NCBI RefSeq assembly: GCF_036370855.1
Contig: NC_088102.1
Location: 17,961,001 to 18,025,000 of the forward strand
DNA length: 64,000 bases
Direction: 5' to 3'
From: Dromaius novaehollandiae
Taxonomy: Eukaryota > Chordata > Aves > Casuariiformes > Dromaiidae
The position numbers were made by a program, and so were the translations under genes. Numbering within the stretch: position 1 is the first letter of the stretch; each line of letters opens with the position of its first letter. This document shows, in pieces, positions 39,301-51,100 of the stretch. The notes under the pieces are model-generated. The model searched no databases. It was not told the origin of the DNA and saw only the letters and a program-made list of their open reading frames with translations.

Positions 39301-39799
39301 CAAACCACTTGGCCTCCCTTGAAATAGAGTGCCTTGTCCGTCTGACCAAAAGCTTATTTAAGAGCTCATCCACAAATTAAGTTTGGATGTAGCTAGTGAT
39401 TGCTGCCTACCTGCATGACTTTCCTCTCTTTCCCTTTACTCTCAAACAGGCAGACTTCTATGATCTAACAGAATCCCATCTAACAAATGGTGTGTTTTCC
39501 AACAGGACGTCCTCCCTGTTCTCTGGCCTGCTGAGGATTCTGTGTATTCAGCTATTCTATGCCGAATTTTGCCTGGCAGTCAGGCTCCCAAGTAGATGTT
39601 CAGTGTGAGGCTGGCAGAGAGAGCTGGGGGAGACTTGCTGGGAGGCCTGGGGAAGTACAAAACCACCTGGCAAGATCTGGGGAATGGGGAAATGAGCACA
39701 AGTGAAACTTTTGCAAAATCTCTTGTTCAGTGGGAATGAGAAAATATGTATTGCAAGTTGATTTGTTTACCTTAGTAATAGATTCTCTCTTTTTTCCAG

Positions 39800-42700
39800 A
39801 GCACTGTAATTCAAGAAGATGAAGACCACATTTTACATGTGTTTGCTACTGGTTGGGCTTCACGCTACTGCCCGTAGTGAGCTCCCTCCCAACCACGATG
39901 GACATGATCCAAACGAATCCAAGCACCACGCACATCATGCAGGTGAAGTGATGGCTTGCCTCAAACTAGTGCCAAACAATGCTGACTTTGCATTTCAATT
40001 TTTTAAAGAGGTTACACTGGAGACACCTAATAAGAACATTTTCTTCTCTCCTGTAAGCATCTCCACTGCCTTTGCAATGCTGGCCTTTGGTGCTAGATCG
40101 ACCACTCAGACTCAGATCCTGGAAGGACTCGCCTTTAACCTTACAGAGATGCATGAGAAAGAGATACACGAAGGCTTCCACCATCTCATCCACATGCTGA
40201 GCCATCCTGAGAGTGAGGTCCAGCTCGACATGGGGAATGCCATGTTTCTAACAGAGAAGCTGAAACCACTAAAAAAGTTTTTAGATGATGCCAAAGCTCT
40301 GTATCAAATGGATGCTTTTACTGCTGACTTCAACAATCCTGCAGAGGCTGAGAAGCAAATCAATGATTATATAGAGAGGAGAACACATGGGAAAATTACT
40401 AGTTTGGTCAAGGACATAGATCCACAGACCGTAATGCTTCTGGCAAGCTTCATTTTCTTTAAAGGTAATTCAAGTCATCCAGTGTTCTTGTTCACATTAT
40501 TCATCCTATCAAATGATTTAATCTATCATCTTCCTCATTTGGAAGTTACTCTGAGGAGAATTTCAAATGCTCTTCGTTGGGGCAGAAAAAACAATGTCCA
40601 GCTTTCCACTCTTGACATGCCAGAGCAGCAAATTGCCACGGGGCAGGAGAGCAGGCAGGGACTCTCTCATTCCCAGAAGGCAACCAGGGAGCAGACTTTG
40701 CTGCTGCTCGGAGATGCATCCTCCCGTGCAGCCTCAGCTTGCTTTTTAGGGTTTAGCCAAAACTCTGGTTGCTCCACGTTCTTTTAATTTTCAGCAAAGG
40801 CACTGAGACAAATGAATGACCTAATCCTTTTAATGTCTGTCTTTAAAGGAGTGCATGATTGAATGGATTGAATGGTCTAATTTACTGTATCCCACATATT
40901 CCTTTTTTTTTCTATTGAAGTCCTTGAAATGTATACACACTACCATATCTATATGCAGAAGATAGTAGTGATGGGCAGGGAAGTGTGTTTTAAGGAACAA
41001 AGTGGAAGCACTGAATTTTTGATGTGGATTAGGTGTGCTGTTAACACTAACACAGTAGAACTCAGATAGGAGATCCTAGGTTAATTTTATCCTCAGATTA
41101 AGACTTACCATTAAAATCAATAGAAATCAGGCATATACATTATATGAGTGCACAGTTGATGTCAGGTAAGCCCTCAAATGACTTAAAAACAGGCCACTTA
41201 GATCACCTGAATAATGGTAAGAAGTACAAAGAAAATGCCTAATTTTTTCATTACTGACATCTGAAAAATAAAGTGAAATTGGCATCTAACACATTCTTTT
41301 GATCAGATAAAGGATTCGTGCCTTACTGTGACACACATTTTAATAAAGTAAGTAAGTTTGAGAGTTCTGATTTTAACAAATGAAGGAATAGGTAAATGTT
41401 ACTTGTTATATAAAACTCCATTTATGATGGGATGGGACATGGGATGTTCAGTTGCATTCTTTTCTCTATCAGGCAAGTGGGAAAAGCCTTTTAAGCCAGA
41501 GCTCACTGAAGAGAGAGAGTTCTTTGTGGATGAGGAAACAACTGTGAAAGTCCCTATGATGCACCAAACGGGCATATTTGACTTCTATTTTGATGAGAAG
41601 CTGCCTTGCACTGTAGTACGGCTTCATTACAATGGGAGTGCTACAGCATTTCTAGTTCTGCCAGAAAAGGAAAAAATGAAACATCTAGAGCAAACTCTGG
41701 TCAAGGAAACTGTCCGTGAATGGTCAGAAAATCTCCTCCAGAGGTAATCTTCTGCCAACCTGCTGCAGTGGCTCCTAGATTTATAGTCTCTTTTCTTTTT
41801 TTTTTCTTTTTTTTTTTTTTTGGAATGCAAACACTACAAAATCACCTGGATTCTGGGAACAGAGTGGGTTATTTTTGGCTTTTGCACCCTAGCTGTAAAA
41901 ATCTTGTGACTGGCTGGTATTTGACTATTCTGTTGTTGATGCAAAAGTTGGAGTGACTTCTGGCTGCCTGTGCCAGAGCAGAGACCTGATGGGCTCTCGG
42001 GAGCACAGAGTAGCAAACTTGTATTGGGGTTTCTAAAATAGTCCATTGACTGAGTGGGAAGGTGGCAATTTTAAAGTAAATCTCCAGTACTGAGGTTTTA
42101 GCTGTGTTTTACCTCACATTTGTCACTGACACACCATTACTCAGACATATATCTAAACCTAAAAAAAGGTAACTTAAACAGTTTGTAGTAATGCACATGT
42201 ATGTAATATGTCATAACCAAATAGCTTCTTTTCAGGGACAGCAGTACACAGCAGTTATTAGGACAGGCTAGTGATTAATTGTGGGTTTCCAGATTTTCTG
42301 GCACTTTGTTTTTGAAACCATAAAGGTCTAATGAGGTTCTGATAATTCTTACCATTGACACTAACATCAGCTAACGCATTTTATGACCTTGCTTGTCTGG
42401 GAGGGAGGAGATCTTAGCACCAGTAGACAAATAATGTCAAGTCAATATGTGCACAATTTACCAAGCTCTTCCCTGATTCACAGTAATAAGTCTGTGCAGT
42501 TTGCACCCATGATTCTTGACACATCATTATAGAAATGACACTACAGATAATAAAGGCATACTATGTAGCAAATTAGATAGGACCTAAGAATGTGATACCT
42601 CAAATATCAAAAATAAAAACATGCAATTCTCAGCCGCAAAATCAGGAAAATCTTCATCTAAGTTAATCTTTGGTGCAAGTTCCATTAAGAACAACATAGA

Positions 42701-45625
42701 AATAAGACCTCTATGTGAAAGACTGTGAGAACAAAACGGCAATTTCAATTCTAGTATTATGGTGATACCAATGTTAATAAACTTAGTCCTGTTATCTTCT
42801 AGTGCACTGGGCAGCATTGCATAAAAGCTGCAGCAGCAGGTTTGGATCCTGTCCACTCTCTGCTCAGCCCAAATTATCTCAGGGAGAGACAGCAGAAGAC
42901 TTGAGTTACCTAAAGGGTAATTACTACAACAGGGGACTATTAGGCCCCTAGGATCCCCAGACAGTGCACAAAGAGATATGCAAACAGCATACTCAGATCA
43001 AGCAGCCTATATATAGGCAGGAGATGGTGAAAATACCATGAGCAGCAACTCAGAAGATGCAGTTTGATCTCAGGAGCTGGGCAAAACAGATCCTTCAGCC
43101 CAGGGTTACTCCAAGCACTGGTGTGGGTGAAGGAGGTCATGCAGTATTTGATAAAGTGCAGGACAGGGAAATCAAGGCCCTTCCTACAGAGACAGCTTGT
43201 CTCCACCTCAGGGGCTTGTCTCCACCAGGGCTAAAGCAAGGCCTGGGCAAAGGTGGAGGAGTGCAGCAGCACCTGCAGAGAGAGAGCCAGGGCAACAGCA
43301 AGGAGGGAAGGGAGCCGGCATTTCTGCTCCATCTGCTGCTCACTGCCAAAGGCAGACTTGATCATGGCCAGTCAGTGGGAGAAAGATGACTGGAGGAAAA
43401 ATTAGGAGAATATAAACAACTGACTACACCAAGGTGCAAACAGCACTTACCACCCCAGCAGATCCCTTTCTCTGCCCTTTTGCCACCAGTTCGCTCTGCC
43501 CCCCTGCACCCTCACACCCTGCCATCCCTGCACACAGACACCACAGCACATCTCAGAGACCTGTGGGGAGGATCACGCTGCCCAGGGCAACTCTGGGGGG
43601 TGGTGCAGAAACCCGTCATGCCCTGGGAGCAGCAGACTGCCTCCACAGGGTGACCAAAGTTGCAGGTGGTGGGGACAGACCCATGTGGGGCAATGACAGG
43701 GCCGTGCCAGAACTAAAGCTTTGCTTTGAAGTGCTTATGTTTGTTCCATTTTTCCCCCAAGCAGAGCCTGTCTGTACCCCATTTCTGGTCCCCTCTTCCT
43801 TGAAAGGTCTGGGCTGTTGCCTCTCTGCCTTATCTTTCTGTGTTTGCACAACAGGGCTCATGTTATTGCCCTCTGCAGAGTGCTCCAAGATTTACTAAAG
43901 AAAATGCCAGATAAATATTGGTATTATTATGAATAATAATGTCTGTATCTCTATGAGAAGCACTAGCAATTGGATTATGTTTACTGTACATTCAGGACTA
44001 TCCTGGGGTTTAACAGTCAAAAGAATTAAACAGCTTTCCCACTATCATTTACCTTGATGAAAGACCTTTCTTACCGCTGTATGTGCTTCTTTTCTTTCAA
44101 ACAGGACGATAAGCCTGTACTTGCCCAAATTTTCTATCTCCGGAAGCTATGAGATAAAGAACACCCTTAACAAGATGGGAATTACTGATGTGTTCACTGA
44201 CCGGGCAGATCTGTCTGGCATCACCGGAGCCCCAGAGCTGAAAGTTTCCAAAGTAAGTCTGCATTCGCAAGCCCTCTCCTGTCCTCTCACGAACATGCAG
44301 CATAAACCCATCCATGACAGGTGTTCAGAAACACCAGGCAAAAATAGTTTCTGGCTTCATGGACTGCCTGCTGCTGGGGGCCAGGTTCACCCTGGTGCAA
44401 GTCTGTGAATTTATACCTGAGAGGAATCCAGCCCTCAGTGAGTGTGGAGTTCAGATTAGTTTGCTGCACATCTTTTTTTCCAAAAGTGCTACCAGCTGAA
44501 GTCTTGCGGGGTATATCTGAAAAATGAGAGGGAAAGCAACCTACCTGTTCATCAGGAGAAGCAGCTAATGTTATTGGGAAGGCCATAGTGCCCATCCTCT
44601 CACCCCAGAGATTTAATTTTGGCAGTGCACAGCTGGCTTCCCATGTGGAAGACCCTGTGCCACCAGGAGCGCTGGGGGTGGCAGCCAGGGTGCCCCAAGA
44701 CCCACATGTTTCTGGCTCCTGAGGGCAGGCTGGTGAGCACAGCACCCTGGCAAGCCAGAGGAGTGCAGCGGGCCAGGCGCAGGGACTGCCAGCACCTCCC
44801 ACGCCCCAGAGCAAATAGGAGGAAGTGGTGAGAGGAGCAGCAAGTAGAAAAGGGAGAATCTCGAGATTAGAGGATGAAATCTGGATAAAGAGGCTCTTCT
44901 TCTTTTCTTAACCTGTTTCTGGAATTCAGTAGAGTATCATTTTTAGTGGCAGCTTATCAGTATTTGCCGAAATCATCTCTTTACTTCCTCTTCAGGTGAC
45001 TCCTTTCCTCAGATGCAACAAGGCAAATAAAGGCATTAACTCAATGCAAAATGCATGCTGTTCTTCTCCACTTATTTGTCTCAGACAGCATGACTAGCCC
45101 TCAGATACTACAAAAGTATTTTGCCACCCTTCAGTGCAGGGTAGATTTCACTGATGATCTCTTACAAGCAGAGCTTCTGTCCTCCATCGAAACTCTGGGA
45201 CAGAGGACAAACATGTGGAACGTTTTTGCTGAGGAGATTTGCGTAGATCCATCTTGGTTTTCCTTTGAGGCAGCCACAACTACAACAACAAAGCTCACTT
45301 CTCTGTCCACTGCCCCTACCCACTCCTCCGCAGTCGATCCTTTAAAGCAGGGCTACTTTAAAAGCAATCTGGTTCATCTCTCAGCTGCCTATTCTGGGTC
45401 CAGAACTACTGTGGGTATTTTCTTTCTTCCTAGGTTATTCATAAGACTGCGCTGGATGTTGACGAGAGAGGTACTGAGGCGGCAGCAGCAACTGCTGCTG
45501 AAATAATGACCATTTCTCTTCCTCCAACTATTGAATTCAACCATCCCTTCTTCATGCTGATTTTTGATAGAGCTACAAACAGTACACTCTTCATAGCAAA
45601 AATAGTTAACCCCACTGAACATTAG
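39800..45625 (+). CDS. SERPINA1: Alpha-1-antitrypsin-like serpin, intact
   Basis: Four coding exons: 39800-40464 (ATG at 39819), 41473-41743, 44105-44252 and 45434-45625, all with AG/GT borders. The 271- and 148-nt internal exons have the lengths and phases of mammalian SERPINA1. The coding total is 1257 nt, or 418 residues, the size of human alpha-1-antitrypsin precursor. A signal peptide (about residues 1-20, MKTTFYMCLLLVGLHATA) precedes a histidine-rich segment, NADFAFQFFKEV (helix A), NIFFSPVSIS, LEGLAFNLTEM (N-glycosylation site), KKFLDDAKALY, TVMLLASFIFFKG, WEKPFKPELT, NGSATAFLVLPE (second possible glycosylation site), LPKFSISGSYE, the inhibitory hinge GTEAAAAT, and IEFNHPFFMLIF with the C-terminal NPTEH. 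It is probably a liver-secreted plasma inhibitor of serine proteases. Alignment to the human loop gives Ile-Ser at P1-P1' (human Met-Ser). Orthology to SERPINA1 is likely, but a close paralogue in the array is possible. Confidence 0.93.
41791..41821. repeat. Poly(T) tract in the SERPINA1-like intron 3
   Basis: A T run with single C interruptions, starting about 50 bases after the exon 3 donor. Confidence 0.85.
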
Positions 45626-45660
45626 CTGAAGTTATGTATGAATTCTGATTGTTATTTCTG

Positions 45661-45666
45661 ATTAAA
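45661..45666 (+). terminator. SERPINA1: Polyadenylation signal ATTAAA of the SERPINA1-like gene
   Basis: The common variant ATTAAA lies 36 bases after the stop codon, with a T/G-rich stretch downstream (CTGATGTGAATTATTTCTG). The 3' UTR would be only about 60 bases, as short as in other clade A serpins. Confidence 0.65.
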
Positions 45667-48071
45667 GAAAATGTGAAACTGCCTGATGTGAATTATTTCT
45701 GTTTGTACCAGTTTAGTGTAAAGTTCTTCTTTACCAAACTTCTTCATTCCATGCTGTTATCAAAAATTGTTGGTAGTGACCATGACACCAGCTTAAGAGG
45801 ACACAAAGAAAATCGAATCTGCTCCTCAACCCGAAGAGTTGCAAGCAGATATTGCCAATTAGACATCCTTAGATAGCCTCTGTGAGTAGCTGACTTATCA
45901 CACATGCATCCATCAGTGGTCAGAAGGAGAATGTAGCTGGATGGGCTGGTGAAGTATTATGGATGGCAGTTATACAAGACCTGAACTGCTGTGGGCTGAA
46001 ATTCGTGGAAAACAAGTAATGAGGATCTAGCAAACTGTAGGTGTTTCAAGTGCCATCCTTTTACAGTCACCGAGGGTTAATAGGGAGCACCCAGAAAGCC
46101 AAGTTGCCTCACCAGCGCATGGTGGCAGGCACTGAGTTGGAGTTTCGGGCAGCGCAAGGGCTGGCTGGTGACTGCTTCCAACAGACCTGCCTTGGCAGCA
46201 GTACCATTGCCCTTTCTTCCTCGCAGCTATGTTTTTTTGGAAATAGATGAAATAGTGTCACAACACCCATCCCAGCAGGAATCTCAGAGGGAACAGTAAA
46301 TGGCTTGGGAGGCTCACACAGCCTCAGTCCTTGTGTGCCGTCTGTGAAGAGCGACTGCGATTTCATCAGTCTTGTGCATGTGTAAGAGAGAGCAAAGTAC
46401 TGTCTCCCCTTTCACAGGCCAAAGCAAAACAATGAATTGGTCTCAAAGCCACCTTTCTACTCTATCTTCCTTGTAAAAAACTCATGTTAACTCTCACACG
46501 CGCTGGTTGACAGCATTTTTTTGACTAAACACACATAATCTCTGGATAGATACGTGTATGAACAACTCTGGGATTCCTGCCATCGACACTTATAAGAGAT
46601 GCACATGTGCTACATCATCTTCCTGGCTCCTTCCTGCACTTGCTTCCATCTGTTTGGATGGCTCTGTGGCACAGATCTCTAACATGCATGCAGCCATAAT
46701 TCATAAGGCAACCTATCTGACAGCACAGCTTTCTTGTCTTCCTGAAAGTCAACAGCACAGTGCAGCACTGATATACGGTCAATCTCTTAGCCATTATCAC
46801 TCCTACTGTTAACTGTTGCTGGAGAACTGGCTTTCAGAAAAACGACAGTAAAAACTAGTGATGAGAGAGGTCAGTGAGGTGAGATCCTCAGCTATGTATT
46901 TCTTGAATTCCCTGGAGTAACACCAATTTGCACCTGTTGCAAAACTGATCTATTTGATTTTAGTGGAGTGGCTCTAGCTTTATATCAAGATATGTGGTAG
47001 AAACAGAGGTCCCAGATGCACAGTTATCTGTGGCAGCGACAAGAGTAAATATTGCTACCTCCCTTGTAAACCATTTTGGAGTAGATCAAGACATATATAT
47101 ATAAATACTGCATAATAGGAGGAAGATGGTGCCCATGTGGGCACCATTTCTGGGAGAGATTTGAAGATCAAGAGACTCCCTCATATCAGTTAAATCAGCT
47201 TTTACAGAACAGAAAGCCATATTTTTGGGAGGAAACTCCTTTCTTTCATGCCCTCAGTATCCTCATGCTCTCATAAACATATGAACCATTCAAAAGCAGG
47301 ATGTAGGAATTCCAGTTTTTCTCAAGTATTGCTGGAGAATGATCCCACAGTGCTGTCTGATGGAAATACAGGGGAGAACTGGAGCTCCACATCATGTTCT
47401 CTCACTGGTGAGTCCATCAGCTAATCCCTTGTGCTGTATCTCCTATATGATCTCTGCACACATCAGAAAAAGGTTGGAGGGGTTGCAGGGACAGCAGGAG
47501 ATATGATATCTCTGCACTGGCCATAGGAAGACAGAGCAACGGCAATGAAGGGTGTCTGCCATCCCCACAGGGGATTTCCTGCCAATGTCAAGATCAGCAT
47601 TCAGGAGCCATCTGCCAGACTCGCTTCATCAGGCAACAGCTCCTGGTTTATTGACATCTTGCCATGATTTTCCACTGCAGAATTTGCCAGAGACAGTGCT
47701 GAAACAGAGGCAGGCACCACACTTAGCACAAAAGAGCAACAGACAGTTTGCTCCCTGCCTACATCCATGCTGTGCTGTGCTATTTGTTATGTGGCCCATT
47801 CTCATCTCTCTCCTCCGCATCCCCCAAGTCCTACTCTTCTAGCCCTGCTCTCATTGCAGCAAGGAAAACCAAATAGATTTTCCTTATTAAGCTTGCTCTT
47901 TGCATTTCCTCTCTGCACCAGATCTTTTTCACAGCTTCCCACTCTCCCTCCTGCAAGCAAATATTTTATCCCTCCCACCTGCTCGGCACTGTTCATGCGG
48001 GAGAGGACGCTGCCAGCTCAGCTGTAGCACCGTCTTGTCCTCCTCCCTGTGCCAGGTGCACTCACCCAGCA

Positions 48072-48110
48072 AGACAGACAGACAGACAGACAGATAGATA
48101 GATAGATAGA
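48072..48110. repeat. (GACA)n(GATA)n microsatellite
   Basis: About five GACA units are followed directly by about five GATA units. GATA/GACA simple repeats are common and polymorphic in vertebrate genomes. Confidence 0.92.
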
Positions 48111-51100
48111 GGCTACAGAGCCACGCTGCCTCCTGCAGATTGTCACTTGGGCACCCATGGCATGGAGATGCTGGGCATAAAGGTAGGGCTTCAGGCTATG
48201 TTCTTTACTGAGCTGTTGCAATTTGGTGCAATGAGCAATGCATGGGTGTGAACGAGCCAAAGTGATGCATCTTGGGAGTGATGAAGGACCAGGCTGATTA
48301 GGCACAGACACAGCTGACACAGTTATGGCCTGTGGGGATGGGACTCACAACTGTGCTTGTGGCAATCCAAGCTTTTGGCAAAAAGGAAGAGAGAAAGCAT
48401 GGGCACCTGGCAAGACAGAAGGCCCCATTTCATTCCCTGCTCCAGTGGCCATGACATCTGTCGTACCCCAGCAGGTAGCCAGTCCTGAGACAGCAACATC
48501 CCTCCTGAGCACATGCCCTGGAAAGAGGCATTTTGGATACAGTTTGCTCTACTCTTGCATTTGTCCAAGGCTGTACCTTTACTTTCCACCCCACTGTCCT
48601 TCAACACACCTACAAAGAGGAGTCAAGAGAGAAATCCCCACATTTACACTTCAGGCAGGTGAAATCTGGTAGTTCTTGTTCAGTCAGCATGCAGAGGAGA
48701 AGGAGATGGGTCAGCATAGGCATTAACTCAGCAAAGACAGCGTTGCTATTGCTTGTAACATGCTACCTGCTTAAGCTTGTTAGCTTATTAAGCTAACAAC
48801 ACAGGCCTCAGGTCTCAGTACTTGTCAGGTTTTGCTTGGACTTGTCTTGACCTGCCTGGGGCTTTGTTTTAGCTTGTTTAGCTGTAACAGTAATTATCCA
48901 ACAATCAAGTGACTACTACCTAATTTATTTAAATTTTACTTTAGCTTTATACAAGTGTATGGTATAACACATATATTGTTATATATGTGTATTTCTGTGA
49001 CTAATAGGTATTAATAAAGAGTAGTTATTCTACATAGAATGAACTATCTAAGGTTCTAGAATAAAATATAAAGAAGCAAATGCATGGTGAGATGATAGCA
49101 GAGGACTTGGAAGTAGAGGCACGGGATGATACTGGAGGTCTCAGGACTGTAAACAACTCAGCAGTTCCCAGTCACCAAAGGAATGTAGTCTTGGGAGCTG
49201 GATAAAACCAGTTTTGGGGATAACTAAGTGAACAGAGATGAAATATCCATCATATGTAAAACACACCATAGACAGTAAATTCAGATGTAATGTGGATCTG
49301 CAAACTAATGAAAAAAAAAAGCAAGGTGTAGAGCATGTTAGAAAAAGGCATAAAAATGATCCAAGCAGACCCCGGAGCAAAGAGGTTGAAACCATCAACA
49401 CCATACTCTTCCTGGCAAAGGACTGATGACTTTCCATACCTCCCCTGCCCTCCAGACTGAAACCTTTGACCTGAGGACCCAGCAGGGCAGTGGAAGGGTG
49501 AGCGTAACACCAGAGAAAAGGGTGCATACTAGAAAGGGTGTTTATATTAATTTTAACTGTACATAATTTGAACTATAAGTCTTGGTATTGAAAGCAGATT
49601 AATAATAATTCTTAGACAAGACAATGTTAAGATTCTAAATATACTAATGGTAAATTTTCATCTTTGTATACAAGGCACATCTTTTTCCCCATAACATGGT
49701 TTTGAGTCTAAGAAATTGGTGGGAATTCAAGCAACCTACTCCATTACTTGGAGGCAACAAATGGGAAACATCAGCAAGCTAGTCCCCAACATGCCTGAGT
49801 ATAGCCAAAGGGCAGAGCAGCTCTATGGCTTTCTTGTTCTCTATATGCAGTATGAAAATACACCTTACACACGGTAATTTCTGAAATGAACAGATTTGGA
49901 GCAGGAACACTGCCAGAGCCTTGGCCTTGCAAGAAGAGAGAGTGCTGACAGAAAACACAATGAGATTCACAGATGTGAACCAAACATGACTAAAATCTCT
50001 CTTTCTCTCAATCATCCATAATTACCCCAGGATGGTTAGAAATTTAGAGATACCGAGCAAGGTCCCAAGACTGCAGAAAATTGGAGCTTTCAGCACAAAG
50101 ACACCCAAAGACACCAGCACCCACTAACCCACAATTGTCTGTGATCTTCCACATGTTTTAATGAAACCTTTTCTAATTCCAGCAGCTCCCTCAGTTACAT
50201 GAAGTCAGAAGGGCATAAATACCACAGTGAAGTACCAGTGACCGCAAACTTGCCCAGCTGGTCTCTCTGGCAAAAGGGAAAGGTAGTGCACGAAGTAGCC
50301 CAAGGCACCCTGGGGCTGTGGTGCTGAAATTCTTCTTTTGGCAGTAAACAGGAGGAGATAGGCACCCATGGACTGATAGGGGATGAAAGGGAAAGTGCTG
50401 GAGGGAGTTGAGCAAAGAGACATCCCTGGCTGGCAGCCAAGTGTCCATTGCCCTAGGAGGACCTGTCTTCTTGGTAAGCTGGCTGCAGGATTTCCAGCTC
50501 TTCCCTGCAGGCTGTCCAGAACTGAGGGGAAAATCAGCATGGGGTCAGTCACATCACGGAGGGGTGAGACTGGGATGGCCATGGGGAGGAGAACCCCCCA
50601 TTACCACAGCTCCCTACCCAGGTGCAAGGCAACATGAGCCAGGAATGAGGCAGCCACCTTCCAGAGCCAGGGAAGGGGAGAGGACCAAAATAGCATTTGC
50701 ACCCTGAGACCTTCCAGTTGACAAGCTGAGAGACTTCTCTCCATTTTGTGAAGGTGGTCAGAGAAAACCTGTCCAAATGACAGTATTTTGAACTACTTCT
50801 TCAGTCTAGAAGCTGAGGAAAGCTGTATAAAAGGCTTCTTATGACTTCTTTTTCTTTGCCTTCTTATCTTATCTAATACACTGATACTGTTATTCAGTCA
50901 CTAGGTATTTAGCAACTTGACCAAAAACACTTATTTTACTTTGCTGAATAGTCATAAGAAATAAGATTTCATCATTGTTTATTCTGTTTTATCTTTGGTA
51001 AGTGAGCCAGTCAGTGACAAATCAGTGCAATGTATCAGCATGTCACTGTTCACTGAAGTGGGAAGATATCTCACCAGGAGTAGACGAAATCACAGCTGAA

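Noticed and set aside
42940-43898. Long open frames on both strands in intron 3 of the SERPINA1-like gene
   Set aside because: They overlap each other in opposite directions, lie in a GC-richer intron patch and have no recognisable domain or splice bracketing.
44287-44843. A 175-codon minus-strand frame in intron 4 of the serpin gene
   Set aside because: It partly overlaps the sense-strand region next to exon 4, is rich in low-complexity Ala, Pro and Cys, and has a plus-strand shadow of similar quality. No family was seen.
48072-48110. Tetranucleotide repeat considered as a CRISPR-like array
   Set aside because: The units are four bases with no spacers, so it is an ordinary microsatellite. 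CRISPR arrays are also not expected in a vertebrate genome.
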